A DNA stretch of 64,000 nt from Erwinia rhapontici (GCF_012271765.1 NZ_VRKO01000013.1:359960-423959), one strand, 5' to 3'; numbered from the stretch's first letter, positions 34,314-44,890 are shown. The notes: a model not told the origin generated them from the sequence alone. Translations and numbers: made by a program.

Positions 34314-35318
34314 TTAGGGTACGACCATTTTACCACGAACAATCACTTTACCCGGTTTGACTTCACTTTCGGTGGCCCGGCGGACCGCCAGATTGATCAC
34401 CTGCCAGGCCATCTCATGCAAATCATGGGCAATACACGGGAAGTGGAAGCCGTAAATCGGTGCATGTGAGATCTCATCAATACTGAACAGCGAAACGTCC
34501 TGCATTGGGCTCAGCTGATGATCGATGCAGGATTTAATGATCCCCTGCGATATCTGGTTATTACAGCCGACGAAATAGTCCGGCGGGGCGTGGTGGTCAA
34601 GATATTCACTGGTGACTCTGGCGGCGACGTCCATCAAAAAATCGGCGTACAGGACCTCGAAGCTGGCGATTTTACCCTGCAAGGCCGCGCTCAGGCCGGT
34701 CACGCGCTCGCGTGCCACGTTGGAGTCCTGTGGCCCGGAAACCACCACCACATGCTGCGCCTGCTGTTCCAGCAGATAACGGCCCGCCTGCAGGCCGCAG
34801 TCAAGATTATCAATATAAACCCCGCTACAGGCGCTGGCATCCAGCTCTCTATCGACCAGAATCACCGGGATATTCAGCGCTTCCAGCCGGTGCAGATAAG
34901 CGGGATGGTAGTTGCAGTCTGACGAGATTACCGACAGGACGATGGCATCAACGTTATAGCCGATCAGCTTATCGATGATACGGTTCTCATGCTCCTGCGA
35001 CTCCCGCGAATCAAAAATCAGCGTATCGTACCCCGCTTTTTCCGCTTCCAGCGTCATCAACCGGGTCAGCCCCCCGAAAAACGGGTTGTTCATATCCGGA
35101 TTAACAATACCGATGGTTTTACTGTCACGCGCACGCAGATTACGCGCTGCGGTGTTCACCACGTAGCCCATCTCTGTGGCGGTGGCCAGCACCCGTTTCA
35201 GGGTGTCCGGATGCACTTTTTCCGGATGGGTAAAGGCGCGGGAAACGGTGATTTTGCTGACGTTTGCTTCTGCTGCCACGCTTGAGAGCGTGGCTTTAAC
35301 TTTCCGGCCTGACGGCAA
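34314..35318 (-). CDS. LacI-family regulator of the xylitol/lyxose locus
   Basis: A 334-residue LacI/GalR protein. The helix-turn-helix is LSSVAAEANVSKITVSRAF, followed by the hinge (AARNLRARDSKTIGIV) and sensor domain with NPFFGGL and the late CIAHDLHEMAWQV. It uses a TTG start with AGGAG six bases upstream. Its place beside lyxose isomerase and the divergent xylitol genes makes it their likely repressor, with two TGTTA-type operators in the divergent region. Confidence 0.85.
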   Translation of the reverse strand: MPSGRKVKATLSSVAAEANVSKITVSRAFTHPEKVHPDTLKRVLATATEMGYVVNTAARNLRARDSKTIGIVNPDMNNPFFGGLTRLMTLEAEKAGYDTLIFDSRESQEHENRIIDKLIGYNVDAIVLSVISSDCNYHPAYLHRLEALNIPVILVDRELDASACSGVYIDNLDCGLQAGRYLLEQQAQHVVVVSGPQDSNVARERVTGLSAALQGKIASFEVLYADFLMDVAARVTSEYLDHHAPPDYFVGCNNQISQGIIKSCIDHQLSPMQDVSLFSIDEISHAPIYGFHFPCIAHDLHEMAWQVINLAVRRATESEVKPGKVIVRGKMVVP

Positions 35319-35405
35319 GGTGAACTCCTGGATATCAAATCATTTTGTACCATTGATGTATCATGACAGATCCCCAGACATGATGCGAATCAATCCGCTA
35401 CAGGC

Positions 35406-35936
35406 TCAGCCGAGGCGGTTAACGCGCGGGTCCGTAAACACATCAAGGTCATCACGGCTTTCCGAAGAGAATTCCGACACCACTGCACCCTGCTTGCCGG
35501 CCTGGAACCAGTGGCGGGTGTTGGGGGCAATGGTGTACTGCTCGCCAGGCCGCAGCAAAATAAAGTGCTGTGCGGTATACCACTGTTCCGCCCCTTCCGG
35601 TGGCTGGCAGGTGCCGTTATTCAGGGTCAGGCTCTCATCATCAACAAATAACCACACCTCGCCCCATCGACAGCGGAACGTCTCCTGTTTACCCGGTGTG
35701 CCGTTAAACGGCGGGTGCAGATGCTCCGGACAGGTCTGGTGTGGAAACAGTACCAGCTCCTTGGCGCAGTAGCGCGGGCTGTTGATATAGGTGAGCAGTT
35801 GCAGGCCGGAGAGAGGGTAGTCTGGCAGGCCAAAGGTGGCGATCTCGATCTGCTGCTCCTCAGCCGCGGTGAGCAATATCGACGCTTCCTGCAGGTAGTG
35901 AAGGGTCTGGCTGATGGCCTGTTGATGTGCGCTCAT
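35406..35936 (-). CDS. D-lyxose isomerase-like cupin enzyme
   Basis: A 176-residue cupin of the D-lyxose ketol-isomerase family, which converts D-lyxose to D-xylulose (some also act on D-mannose). The metal-binding pattern is visible in CPEHLHPPFNGTPGKQETFR (two His and the Glu) and in NTRHWFQAG (third His). AGAGG precedes the ATG. Its product is the same D-xylulose made by the divergent xylitol dehydrogenase and phosphorylated by the kinase, so both sugars feed one pathway. Confidence 0.82.
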   Translation of the reverse strand: MSAHQQAISQTLHYLQEASILLTAAEEQQIEIATFGLPDYPLSGLQLLTYINSPRYCAKELVLFPHQTCPEHLHPPFNGTPGKQETFRCRWGEVWLFVDDESLTLNNGTCQPPEGAEQWYTAQHFILLRPGEQYTIAPNTRHWFQAGKQGAVVSEFSSESRDDLDVFTDPRVNRLG

Positions 35937-35958
35937 GATGATCCTCTAATGATTGTGT

Positions 35959-35972
35959 TGTTATCGATATCA
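35959..35972. promoter_or_regulatory. LacI-family operator, lyxose isomerase side
   Basis: TGTTATCGATATCA is a near-perfect palindrome centred on CG (six of seven pairs), typical of LacI/GntR-type operators. It lies 23 bases upstream of the isomerase start. Confidence 0.55.
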
Positions 35973-36118
35973 TTTTTTGTGTGAGTGTTTTTGATCTTTA
36001 TCGCTTGTCTGATGCCATTATTGCCCCGTTTTTTCTCCCTGAGTTACAAAAATGCTAAAATTTTAACCGTGCTCACACATTTATCACGGCATTTCTTTTA
36101 CTATCGGCGTCATATTGA

Positions 36119-36132
36119 TGTTAACGGTATCA
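36119..36132. promoter_or_regulatory. LacI-family operator, xylitol operon side
   Basis: TGTTAACGGTATCA has the same layout as the operator at 35959 (five of seven pairs) and lies 26 bases before the dehydrogenase ATG. Two like sites in one divergent region suggest joint control, possibly with DNA looping. Confidence 0.5.
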
Positions 36133-36157
36133 TTTTATTATCAACAGGGAGTCATCC

Positions 36158-37192
36158 ATGAAAGCATTGGTACTGCAGCAGGCAGGTAAAATTGCCATCG
36201 AGGATCGGGAGTTCAGCGAACATCTGGGCGATACCGATGTGCAGATCAAAATTCACTCTGTGGGTATCTGCGGCAGTGACGTTCACTATTATCAACACAG
36301 TCGCATCGGGCCGTTTGTGGTTAACGCTCCGATGGTGCTGGGCCATGAAGCCTCCGGTGTCGTGATGGCGGTGGGGAGTGCTGTTCGCCATGTGCAGCCT
36401 GGCGATCGTGTGTGTATGGAGCCAGGTATTCCGGATATGCAGTCGGCACAGTCGCGCGCCGGGATCTACAACCTTGACCCGGCCGTGCGTTTCTGGGCAA
36501 CACCGCCGGTTCACGGCTGCCTGCGTGAAACGGTGATCCACCCAGCGGCCTTTACCTTCAAACTGCCGGATAACGTCAGCTTTGCCGAAGGCGCCATGGT
36601 GGAACCGTTGGCGATCGGCATGCATGCGGCGACCAAAGCCGCGATCAAACCCGGCGATATTGCGCTGGTGATCGGTGCCGGGCCGATTGGCGTGGTCACT
36701 GCCCTGGCTGCTCTGGCGGGCGGTTGCTCGGATGTCATTATCTGTGACCTGTTCGACGAAAAACTGCAGGTGGCGGCCAACTATACCGGCCTGCATGCGG
36801 TGAACAGTAAAGGGGATGCTCTGGCGCAAAAAGTGGCGCAGCTGACCAGCGGCAACGGCGTTGATGTGGTGTTTGAGTGCAGCGGGGCCAAACCGGCCAT
36901 CGCCAGCATCAGCCAGCATATTGCACCGGGGGGAACTGCCGTGCTGGTCGGTATGCCGGTGGATGCCGCGCCGATGGATATTGTTGCCGCTCAGGCTAAA
37001 GAAGTGACCTTTAAGACCATTTTCCGCTACGCCAATATGTATCCGCGTACCCTGCGCCTGCTGAGTTCCGGCAAGCTGCGGGTGCAGCCGCTGATCACCC
37101 AGACCTATAAATTTGCCGACAGTGTGGCCGCCTTTGAACGCGCAGCCGCAGGCAACCCGACCGATATCAAAATCATGCTGGAAATGGAGTAA
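36158..37192 (+). CDS. xylitol dehydrogenase (zinc medium-chain dehydrogenase)
   Basis: A 344-residue zinc-dependent alcohol dehydrogenase of the sorbitol/xylitol class. Catalytic zinc ligands appear in [18 protein letters not shown] and MVEPLAIG; the Rossmann motif is [12 protein letters not shown]. The cysteines of the structural zinc site are missing ([20 protein letters not shown]), as in many polyol dehydrogenases. Expected reaction: xylitol to D-xylulose with NAD. It leads a five-gene operon with xylulokinase and a sugar importer. Sorbitol or another polyol is the alternative. Confidence 0.85.
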   Translation: MKALVLQQAGKIAIEDREFSEHLGDTDVQIKIHSVGICGSDVHYYQHSRIGPFVVNAPMVLGHEASGVVMAVGSAVRHVQPGDRVCMEPGIPDMQSAQSRAGIYNLDPAVRFWATPPVHGCLRETVIHPAAFTFKLPDNVSFAEGAMVEPLAIGMHAATKAAIKPGDIALVIGAGPIGVVTALAALAGGCSDVIICDLFDEKLQVAANYTGLHAVNSKGDALAQKVAQLTSGNGVDVVFECSGAKPAIASISQHIAPGGTAVLVGMPVDAAPMDIVAAQAKEVTFKTIFRYANMYPRTLRLLSSGKLRVQPLITQTYKFADSVAAFERAAAGNPTDIKIMLEME

Positions 37193-37195
37193 GTC

Positions 37196-38710
37196 ATGGC
37201 GCTGTATGCGGGCATTGACTGTGGTACGCAAGGCACCAAGGTGGTGATTGTTGATGACCAGCACGGCACTATTCTCGGGAGCGGCAGTGCACCCCACGCG
37301 CTGATCAGCGACGCATCCGGCAGGCGTGAGCAGCAGGCTGAATGGTGGATTACGGCGTTGAAAGAGGCTTTTCACCAGGCCGTGGCAGCAGCGGGTATCG
37401 ACCCGGCGCAGATCGCTGCGCTGGCGGTTTCCGGGCAGCAGCATGGCTTTGTGGCGCTGGATGAGGCGGGAGAGGTGCTACATACGGTCAAGCTGTGGTG
37501 TGACACCAGCACTGCCGAAGAAAATGCCTGGCTGCTGGCGCAGTTAGGGGGAGAGGAGGGATCGCTGGCGCAGCTGGGGCTCACCCTGGCCACTGGCTAT
37601 ACCGCCTCGAAAATCTTATGGTTCCGTCAGCAGCACCCGGAACTGTGGCAGCGGCTGGCGACCATGCTGCTACCGCATGATTATCTGAATTTTTGGCTGA
37701 CCGGTGAACGGCGCGCAGAGTATGGCGATGCCTCGGGTAGCGGATTGTTTGATATTCGCCAGCGCTGCTGGGATCGCCGCACCGTCGAGCTGATTGATAA
37801 CAGCGGGCGTTTATGGCGTGCGCTGCCGCCACTGGTGTCGGCAGAACAGCCTGTTGGCATCGTGTGCGAACGTGCTATTCAGGCGCTGGGGCTGCGTGCC
37901 GGTACGCTGGTTGCCAGCGGCGGCGGCGACAATATGATGGCGGCCATCGGCACTGGCAATATCCAGCCGGGCATGCTGACCATGAGTCTCGGCACCTCCG
38001 GGACGTTGTTCTCCTGCGCTGACAGCCCGGTGGTGGCGGATTCGGCGATGATCGCCGGTTTTTGCTCCAGCAGTAATGGCTGGTTGCCGCTGATCTGCAC
38101 CATGAATGTGACCTCGGCCAGTACCGCGGTACAGAACCTGCTGCAACAGGATGTGGTGGCGTTTAATCGTGCGCTGGAAGAAGCGGAACCCGGGGCAGGC
38201 GGCATGCTGATGCTGCCGTTCTTTAACGGCGAACGTGTGCCGGAGCTGCCCGGAGCCCGGGCCAGTCTGTACAACCTCGACAGTAATAATTTCACCCCGG
38301 CCAACCTCTGCCTGGCGGTGGTGGAAGGGGCGACTTACGGTCTGCGTTATGGACTGGATCTGTTTCGCCAGCAGGGCATTGAGGTCAGTGAAATCCGCCT
38401 CACCGGGGGCGGAGCCAACAGCCCGCGCTGGCGGCAGATTGTTGCCGATGTGATGAACTGCCCCGTGGTCTGCCCGCAGGAGAAAGAGAGCGCGGCGCTG
38501 GGCGCCGCGATCCAGGCTATCTGGTGCCACCGTCTGGCGTCGGGCAGCCCTCAGCCTGCCGCCGCACTGCTGGCCCGGCTGTGCCAGCAGTTTGTACAGT
38601 TGGATGAGAGCACCCGTGCCCGGCCAGACGCTGAACGGCAGCGCCGCTATGCTGACCTTTATCAGCGCTATCTGCATCGGTTGCAGAAAGAATATGAGGT
38701 GACGTTATGA
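37196..38710 (+). CDS. xylB: xylulokinase
   Basis: A 504-residue FGGY-family sugar kinase. The phosphate-binding DCGTQGTKVVIVD motif is at the N-terminus and the FGGY signature region reads LTGGGANSPRWRQIVADVM. QQHGF and the MSLGTSGTLFS stretch agree with xylulokinases. It phosphorylates D-xylulose, the common product of the two neighbouring enzymes, to xylulose 5-phosphate for the pentose phosphate pathway. Three bases separate it from the dehydrogenase gene, and it overlaps the ATPase gene by four. Confidence 0.88.
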   Translation: MALYAGIDCGTQGTKVVIVDDQHGTILGSGSAPHALISDASGRREQQAEWWITALKEAFHQAVAAAGIDPAQIAALAVSGQQHGFVALDEAGEVLHTVKLWCDTSTAEENAWLLAQLGGEEGSLAQLGLTLATGYTASKILWFRQQHPELWQRLATMLLPHDYLNFWLTGERRAEYGDASGSGLFDIRQRCWDRRTVELIDNSGRLWRALPPLVSAEQPVGIVCERAIQALGLRAGTLVASGGGDNMMAAIGTGNIQPGMLTMSLGTSGTLFSCADSPVVADSAMIAGFCSSSNGWLPLICTMNVTSASTAVQNLLQQDVVAFNRALEEAEPGAGGMLMLPFFNGERVPELPGARASLYNLDSNNFTPANLCLAVVEGATYGLRYGLDLFRQQGIEVSEIRLTGGGANSPRWRQIVADVMNCPVVCPQEKESAALGAAIQAIWCHRLASGSPQPAAALLARLCQQFVQLDESTRARPDAERQRRYADLYQRYLHRLQKEYEVTL

Positions 38711-40212
38711 GTCAGTTAGCAGATGAATCCCAGGCTGCCATGCTGCTGGAAGTCAGCGGGGTGAAAAAGAGCTTCGGGCCGGTGGTGGCGCTGAAAAATG
38801 CAGAGTTCTGTCTGCGTCGTGGTTCGATCCATGCGCTGTGTGGCGGTAACGGTGCCGGGAAGTCGACCTTTCTCAGCATCTTGATGGGCTTTATTCAGCC
38901 GGACAGCGGCGACATCTTTATCAATGGAAAGCGCTGTGAATTCTCCCACCCGAAAGAAGCGCTTGCCGCAGGGATCGCTATTGTGCAGCAGGAACTGAGC
39001 ACCATTGCTGACCTGACGGTGGCGGAGAATATCTGGCTGGGTCGCGAGCCGCGTCGCTTTGGCTTTGTCGATTTTGGCCGGATGAACCGACAAACGGCGG
39101 AGTTGCTGGCTGACCTGCATTTTACCCTGTCTCCAACGGAAAAAATGCGCAACCTCAGCGTGGCTGAACAGCAGTTGGTCGAGATTGCTAAAGCCCTGTC
39201 ACACGCCAACGCCGATATCATCATTATGGATGAACCGACCTCGGCCATCGGTGAAGAGGACGTGCAGAAGATCTTCCAGGCCATCACCCGGCTGGCGGAG
39301 AAAGGCAAAGGGATTATTTATGTTTCTCACCGCCTGGCAGAAATTTTCCAGATTGCCGACAGCTATACCATCTTCCGTGACGGCAGCTATATCCATGAAG
39401 GGCTGCTGGGCGATATCACTCGTGAACAGTTGATTGAGCACATTATTGGCGGCGAATTTGACAGTGAATTTGCCAAGTTCAACCAGCCAGGTGAAGAAGT
39501 GATGATGCAGGTGAATAACCTGTGCTGGGGCAAGAAGGTGCGCGATATCAGCCTGACGCTGAGGCGCGGTGAGATCCTCGGGATCTACGGGTTGGTGGGT
39601 TCCGGGCGCAGCGAATTTCTCGATCTGATCTTTGGAATCGAACATGCGCACAGCGGCACCATTCAACTGGGGGAGAAGATCCTCGGGCGGCATTCGCCCA
39701 GAGAGGCTATCGACAGTGGGATTGCCTATGTCACTGAAGATCGGAAAGAAACCGGGTTGGTGCTATGCCGTTCGGTGAATGAGAACATTAATATCGCCTC
39801 GTTTCCCGCCATCAGCCGCGCCGGGTTTATCAGTGACAGCAAAGAGCGCCAGCGTACCCGTGAGATGATTGCGCGTTTTAATGTGAAAACCCCCGATGGC
39901 GACCAGCTGGTGGGCAATCTCAGCGGGGGTAATCAGCAAAAAGTGGTGCTGGGGCGCTGGGCGCTGCTGGAACCTCAGGTGATGCTGCTGGATGAGCCGA
40001 CGCGCGGGATTGATGTGGGAGCCAAAAAAGAGATCTACCGTTTTATGTCGGAATTCGCGCTCAAGGATCGCGGCATTATTATGGTGTCCTCCGAACTGTC
40101 AGAAATTATTGGAATGAGCGACCGTATATTAGTCTTTAAAGATGGCGCGCTGGCCGGAGAACTGTCGGCTGAAAATGCCACCCAGGCTGAATTAATGAAG
40201 CTGGCGGTGTAA
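38707..40212 (+). CDS. sugar ABC importer ATPase (RbsA/XylG-like)
   Basis: A 501-residue double-domain ATPase of the ribose/xylose class. The first Walker A reads GGNGAGKS (Gly for the usual Glu in GENGAGKS) and the second domain has the degenerate VGSGRSE typical of the class. Signature motifs are NLSVAEQQ and LSGGNQQK; Walker B residues lie in IIIMDEPTSAI and VMLLDEPTRGID. The ATGA overlap with xylB shows translational coupling. It should power uptake of xylitol or a related pentitol. Confidence 0.88.
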   Translation: MSQLADESQAAMLLEVSGVKKSFGPVVALKNAEFCLRRGSIHALCGGNGAGKSTFLSILMGFIQPDSGDIFINGKRCEFSHPKEALAAGIAIVQQELSTIADLTVAENIWLGREPRRFGFVDFGRMNRQTAELLADLHFTLSPTEKMRNLSVAEQQLVEIAKALSHANADIIIMDEPTSAIGEEDVQKIFQAITRLAEKGKGIIYVSHRLAEIFQIADSYTIFRDGSYIHEGLLGDITREQLIEHIIGGEFDSEFAKFNQPGEEVMMQVNNLCWGKKVRDISLTLRRGEILGIYGLVGSGRSEFLDLIFGIEHAHSGTIQLGEKILGRHSPREAIDSGIAYVTEDRKETGLVLCRSVNENINIASFPAISRAGFISDSKERQRTREMIARFNVKTPDGDQLVGNLSGGNQQKVVLGRWALLEPQVMLLDEPTRGIDVGAKKEIYRFMSEFALKDRGIIMVSSELSEIIGMSDRILVFKDGALAGELSAENATQAELMKLAV

Positions 40213-40242
40213 TAATCTTTTTATAACGAGAGAGTAATTGTA

Positions 40243-41280
40243 ATGAATTCGACATCTTCTCTGACTCCAGGGCTGTCTTTCTTTACGCGTAATAAACGCC
40301 GGATGCATAAATACGGCATTATTATCGCCTTTTTTGTGCTGTGCCTGATTGTCACCGTAATTGGTGAAGTGCAGGTCGCGAACGGTGCGTGGAGCAGTAA
40401 TTATTTTCTCAGTCATGAAAATACGCTGATTGTATTACGCCAGGTGTCTATTAATGGCATTCTCGCCATCGGAATGACCTTTGTTATTATTACCGCCGGG
40501 GTGGATCTGTCGGTCGGCTCTGTTCTGGCGCTAAGCGGCATTGTCGCGGCGCGCTTTGCCACCACCAACAGCGGGCTGGCCATCGGTGATACGGCACATG
40601 CGGTCATTATGCCGTTAATCGTCGCGCTGGGGATCGGCATTGTCTGTGGCCTGCTGAACGGTACGATTCTGGCTCGCTACCGCCTGCAACCGTTTATTGT
40701 CACCATGGGAATGCTGTCGGCAGCGCGTGGCCTGGCACTGCTGACCACCGATGGTAATCCGGTATCACAGCTAAACCCTGACTTTCGCGCCCTGGGTAAC
40801 GGGTATCTGCTGGGCATCCCGCTACCGGTGATTATTTTTATCGTGTTGTTTGCACTGGCCTGGATACTGCTGAATAAAACGCTGTTTGGCCGCTATGTCT
40901 ATGCCGTCGGGGGGAATCAAAAAAGTGCCCGCACCTCCGGGATCAGCGTGGTGAAAATCAAAGTGCTGGTCTACACCCTGTGTGCCGCGCTGGCGGGGAT
41001 TGCTGGCCTTATCCTGACGGCACGCACCGGCTCGGCGCAGACCAATGCCGGGGCTGCCTATGAGCTGGATGCGATAGCGGCAGTGGTGATTGGTGGCACC
41101 AGTATGGCGGGCGGCGTGGGTACGCTGGTCGGCACGCTGTTCGGTATTTTAATTATTGGCGTCATGAATAATGGCCTGGATCTGCTGGGCGTTCAGTCTT
41201 ATTACCAGCAGATTATTAAAGGGGCATTAATTGTGGTGGCAGTGTTGCTTGACCCGTCGCGTAAACAACAACGCGATTAA
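40243..41280 (+). CDS. sugar ABC importer permease (RbsC-like)
   Basis: A 345-residue inner-membrane permease with eight to ten hydrophobic helices. The RbsC-family motifs AGVDLSVGSVLALSG, RYRLQPFIVTMGMLSAARGL and GGTSMAGGVGTLVGTLFGIL are present. It partners the ATPase upstream and the binding protein downstream. Confidence 0.9.
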   Translation: MNSTSSLTPGLSFFTRNKRRMHKYGIIIAFFVLCLIVTVIGEVQVANGAWSSNYFLSHENTLIVLRQVSINGILAIGMTFVIITAGVDLSVGSVLALSGIVAARFATTNSGLAIGDTAHAVIMPLIVALGIGIVCGLLNGTILARYRLQPFIVTMGMLSAARGLALLTTDGNPVSQLNPDFRALGNGYLLGIPLPVIIFIVLFALAWILLNKTLFGRYVYAVGGNQKSARTSGISVVKIKVLVYTLCAALAGIAGLILTARTGSAQTNAGAAYELDAIAAVVIGGTSMAGGVGTLVGTLFGILIIGVMNNGLDLLGVQSYYQQIIKGALIVVAVLLDPSRKQQRD

Positions 41281-41332
41281 TCATATTTTCCTGATGACAT
41301 AAAAATATCACCCTACATAACCAGGAGTTTTC

Positions 41333-42334
41333 ATGAATAAGTTGACTAAAATAGCGTTGCTGACGTCCGGTCTGTTAATGGGCAGCAGCGTGATTGCCCA
41401 GGCCGCACCGATTAAAATAGCGGTACTGATGTACGGTATGAAAGCTGAATTTGTACAGCTGATGGAAAAAGCAGGTAAAGAACACCCGGCAGTAAAAAGC
41501 GGCGAAGTACAGCTGACGGTGTATGACGGCCGTTACGATCCGCTGGTACAGAATAATCAGGCAGAAACCGCCATTCAGACCCATGTTGATGCCATCATCA
41601 TCAACCCGATGGACTATGAAGCCAATATTGACGTGGTGACAATGGCCAACGAAGCCAAAATTCCGGTGGTGGTGACCAATGCGCGACTGAATACCGACAA
41701 AATGACCTCTGAGGTGGTATCCGATGACGTGCTGGGTGGCTATCTGGAAGCGAAGGCCGTGCTGAAAAAAATCAACTGCAAAGGCAACGTGGTGATTATT
41801 GAAGGGCCGAAGGGCGGCAGCGGCGAGATCCAGCGCGGTCAGGGTAACGATAAAGCCATTGCCGAATGTGGCGCCGGGAATGTGAAGGTGCTGGAACGCA
41901 AAACCGCAAACTGGTCACGTGCTGAAGCGCTACCGCTGATGGAGAACTGGCTGCAGAAGCACCGGGGCCAGATTAACGGCGTGATCGCGCAGAATGATGA
42001 AATGGCGCTGGGTGCCATTGAAGCGATAAAAGGAGCCAATCTGAATGTGAAAGATTTTGCTATCGCCGGGGTAGACGGTGTGTCTGACGCTATCCGCGCG
42101 GTGCAGGCGGGTGAGATGGTGTCTATCTTGCAGGATGCCCACGCACAGATGCAGGGTTCGATTGACGTCGCGGTGCGTGCGGTGAAAGGGGAGAGTTACC
42201 AGCCGCAGTCCACTATCTGGAAACAGTACGCCGATAAGATGGCGTGGGATGATGGCAAAGCAAAACGCTACTCCGTACCCTGGACGGAAGTGACTTCGGA
42301 TAATGCCACCCAGCTGCTGGATGCGCGTAAATAA
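41333..42334 (+). CDS. sugar ABC importer periplasmic binding protein
   Basis: A 333-residue RbsB-type binding protein with a Sec signal peptide (residues 1-24, ending AQA). The mature fold shows IKIAVLMYGMKAEFVQL, DAIIINPMDYEA, NGVIAQNDEMALGAIEA and FAIAGVDGVSDA, the standard sugar-binding pattern. AGGAG precedes the ATG by five bases. Pentitol specificity is inferred from the operon. A GC-rich inverted repeat follows the stop and may end the operon. Confidence 0.88.
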   Translation: MNKLTKIALLTSGLLMGSSVIAQAAPIKIAVLMYGMKAEFVQLMEKAGKEHPAVKSGEVQLTVYDGRYDPLVQNNQAETAIQTHVDAIIINPMDYEANIDVVTMANEAKIPVVVTNARLNTDKMTSEVVSDDVLGGYLEAKAVLKKINCKGNVVIIEGPKGGSGEIQRGQGNDKAIAECGAGNVKVLERKTANWSRAEALPLMENWLQKHRGQINGVIAQNDEMALGAIEAIKGANLNVKDFAIAGVDGVSDAIRAVQAGEMVSILQDAHAQMQGSIDVAVRAVKGESYQPQSTIWKQYADKMAWDDGKAKRYSVPWTEVTSDNATQLLDARK

Positions 42335-42769
42335 TACCGCTTCGGGTCACCGGCCTTGTGCCGCTGGCCCGCTATCATTTCTGTATATCCCAATATGTTT
42401 TGCAACAAAATAATGAAATTTTTTTTATATTTTAGGTTTTTCCTAAGCGAATAAGTACACAACCCCTTTTATAGCTAAACCATCCATCAACCAGACTGAT
42501 TTAATCTTTCCTCAGTTGGCTTCTCTTAATCTTCCCCTAAGTATTTTCATTTAAGCTCCATATATCCGGATGTTGCTATGCTTTTTTGCTCACTTTTGAC
42601 GCTGCATGGCAATGGCTGGCGTTTTATTGTTCAAATGAGGCGGGGGTGGCATAACGACCAGTAGAATGAAAAATATGCAGTGATTCGTTAAGGGTTGAGA
42701 GAGGGGAATCGCAGCCTCTGCTATCCTCACTCATCATTCGTGGTGTTAATTGTTTAATGGATGTAATCA
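42335..42769. other. intergenic region before the arn operon
   Basis: This 435-base, AT-rich gap carries the PmrA box described separately and a possible weak terminator (ACCGGCCTTGTGCCGCTGG) just after the binding-protein gene. No gene was recognised. Confidence 0.45.
42525..42541 (+). promoter_or_regulatory. PmrA box of the arn operon
   Basis: CTTAAT-CTTCC-CCTAAG agrees with the PmrA direct repeat (YTTAAK-N5-YTTAAK) with one change in the second half. It lies about 230 bases upstream of arnB. Control by PmrA/PmrB in response to iron, acid or antimicrobial peptides is expected. Confidence 0.6.
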
Positions 42770-43909
42770 ATGACAGACTTTTTGCCTTTCTCACGTCCGG
42801 CAATGGGTGCGGAAGAACTGGCCGCCGTCGCCGAGGTGTTACGTTCAGGATGGATCACCACCGGCCCCAAAAATCAGCAGCTTGAACAGGCATTTTGCCA
42901 GCTTACCGGGAATCGTCATGCGATTGCCGTTAGCTCGGCAACGGCCGGGATGCACGTCACGCTAATGGCACTGGGAATAGGGCCGGGTGATGAAGTGATC
43001 ACCCCCTCGCTGACCTGGGTTTCAACGCTGAATATGATCGTTCTGCTGGGGGCGACTCCGGTGATGATCGACGTGGACCGCGATACGCTGATGGTGACAC
43101 CGGCGTTGATTGAGGCGGCCATCACCCCACGGACCAAAGCCATTATTCCGGTACATTATGCCGGAGCACCGGTTGATATCGATGCCATTCGCACGCTGGC
43201 TGAACAGCGGGGGATTGCGGTTATCGAGGATGCGGCCCATGCAGCAGGTACTCACTATCGCGGGCAGCATGTGGGTCGCCGCGGTACGGCAATTTTCTCA
43301 TTTCACGCGATTAAAAATATGAGCTGTGCCGAAGGCGGGCTGGTGGTTACCGATGATGATGCCCTGGCGGATCGCGTGCGCAGTCTGAAATTCCACGGGC
43401 TGGGTGTCGATGCCTTTGATCGTCAGACCCACGGTCGTGCGCCGCAGGCCGAAGTGATCATGCCCGGCTTCAAATATAACCTCGCCGATATCAATGCGGC
43501 GATTGCGCTGGTGCAGTTGGATAAGCTGACAGCCAACAATGCCCGACGTGAGCAAATTGCGTTGCGTTACCTCGAGGAGCTTTCCGATACCCCGTTCCTG
43601 CCTCTGACACAACCTGACTGGCCCCATCACCACGCCTGGCACCTGTTTATCCTGCGCGTTGACCCTGAGCTGTGCGGTATCAGCCGCGATGAACTCATGC
43701 AGGCGCTGAAGGAGCAGGGTATCGGCAGCGGGCTTCACTTCCGGGCGGCGCATACGCAGAAATATTATCGTGAACGCTTCCCTCACCTGTCCCTGCCGCA
43801 GACCGAATGGAACTCAGAGCGTATCTGCTCGATTCCCCTGTTTCCGGGAATGACTGACGACGATGGCCGCCGCGTGATTGTGGCACTGCGTAAGCTGGCA
43901 AAGAGATAA
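42770..43909 (+). CDS. arnB: ArnB, UDP-Ara4O aminotransferase
   Basis: A 379-residue PLP enzyme of the DegT/DnrJ/EryC1 class that makes UDP-L-Ara4N from the 4-keto sugar. The start [13 protein letters not shown], the PLP-binding Lys in [15 protein letters not shown] and the EDAAHAAG motif are all typical. First gene of a complete arnBCADTEF operon for adding 4-amino-4-deoxy-L-arabinose to lipid A, which lowers binding of cationic peptides. Confidence 0.95.
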   Translation: MTDFLPFSRPAMGAEELAAVAEVLRSGWITTGPKNQQLEQAFCQLTGNRHAIAVSSATAGMHVTLMALGIGPGDEVITPSLTWVSTLNMIVLLGATPVMIDVDRDTLMVTPALIEAAITPRTKAIIPVHYAGAPVDIDAIRTLAEQRGIAVIEDAAHAAGTHYRGQHVGRRGTAIFSFHAIKNMSCAEGGLVVTDDDALADRVRSLKFHGLGVDAFDRQTHGRAPQAEVIMPGFKYNLADINAAIALVQLDKLTANNARREQIALRYLEELSDTPFLPLTQPDWPHHHAWHLFILRVDPELCGISRDELMQALKEQGIGSGLHFRAAHTQKYYRERFPHLSLPQTEWNSERICSIPLFPGMTDDDGRRVIVALRKLAKR

Positions 43910-43912
43910 GAG

Positions 43913-44890
43913 ATGACAGAACAACCGATCAACAAACTCTCCGTTGTGATCCCGGTGTACAACGAGCAGGAAAGCCTGCCCGAACTGCTCCGCCGTACGG
44001 AGGCTGCCTGCGCGCAACTGGCTATCGATTATGAAATTTTACTGGTCGATGACGGCAGCAGCGATGCGTCGGCCGAGATGCTCACTGCCGCCGCAGAGGC
44101 ACCGGATAGCCATATTGTGGCGGTGTTGCTGAACCGTAACTACGGCCAACATTCGGCGATCATGGCCGGCTTCAGCCATGTTAGCGGTGACCTGATTATC
44201 ACACTTGATGCCGACCTGCAAAACCCCCCTGAAGAGATCCCGCGCCTGGTGGAAACGGCCCGGAAGGGCTACGACGTGGTGGGCACCGTGCGGCAAAACC
44301 GTCAGGACAGCTGGTTCCGTAAGCGTGCTTCACGCCTGATCAATCATCTGATTCAACGCACCACGGGTAAAGCAATGGGTGACTACGGTTGCATGCTGCG
44401 AGCCTACCGACGTCATATTGTCGATGCCATGCTGCACTGCCATGAGCGCAGTACTTTTATCCCTATTCTGGCGAACACCTTTGCCCGGCGGGCCACAGAG
44501 ATCCCGGTGCTGCACGCCGAACGCGAATTTGGCGATTCCAAATATAGCCTGATGCGCCTGATCAACCTGATGTATGACCTGATCACCTGCCTGACAACCA
44601 CGCCACTGCGGCTGTTAAGCGTGTTTGGCAGCGTGATTGCGTTGGCGGGTTTTGCAATTTCCCTGCTGCTGATTGGACTGCGCCTGTTCCTTGGCCCGCA
44701 GTGGGCAGCAGAAGGGGTATTTATGCTGTTTGCCGTGCTGTTCATTTTTGTCGGCGCACAGTTTATTGGCATGGGGCTGCTTGGCGAGTATATCGGGCGT
44801 ATCTACAACGATGTGCGCGCCCGTCCCCGTTATTTTATTCAGCGCGTTGTTAGCCGCGACGCCAACTCCACACAGGATAAATCATCATGA
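43913..44890 (+). CDS. arnC: ArnC, undecaprenyl-phosphate Ara4FN transferase
   Basis: A 325-residue family 2 glycosyltransferase with catalytic motifs LVDDGSSD and [13 protein letters not shown], and two C-terminal membrane helices (about 232-255 and 267-292). It attaches formylated aminoarabinose to undecaprenyl phosphate on the cytoplasmic face. It starts three bases after arnB and overlaps arnA by four. Confidence 0.95.
   Translation: MTEQPINKLSVVIPVYNEQESLPELLRRTEAACAQLAIDYEILLVDDGSSDASAEMLTAAAEAPDSHIVAVLLNRNYGQHSAIMAGFSHVSGDLIITLDADLQNPPEEIPRLVETARKGYDVVGTVRQNRQDSWFRKRASRLINHLIQRTTGKAMGDYGCMLRAYRRHIVDAMLHCHERSTFIPILANTFARRATEIPVLHAEREFGDSKYSLMRLINLMYDLITCLTTTPLRLLSVFGSVIALAGFAISLLLIGLRLFLGPQWAAEGVFMLFAVLFIFVGAQFIGMGLLGEYIGRIYNDVRARPRYFIQRVVSRDANSTQDKSS

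Noticed and set aside
36152-37444. 430-residue frame opposite the xylitol dehydrogenase gene
   Set aside because: Antisense shadow; the sense gene has all zinc and nucleotide motifs.
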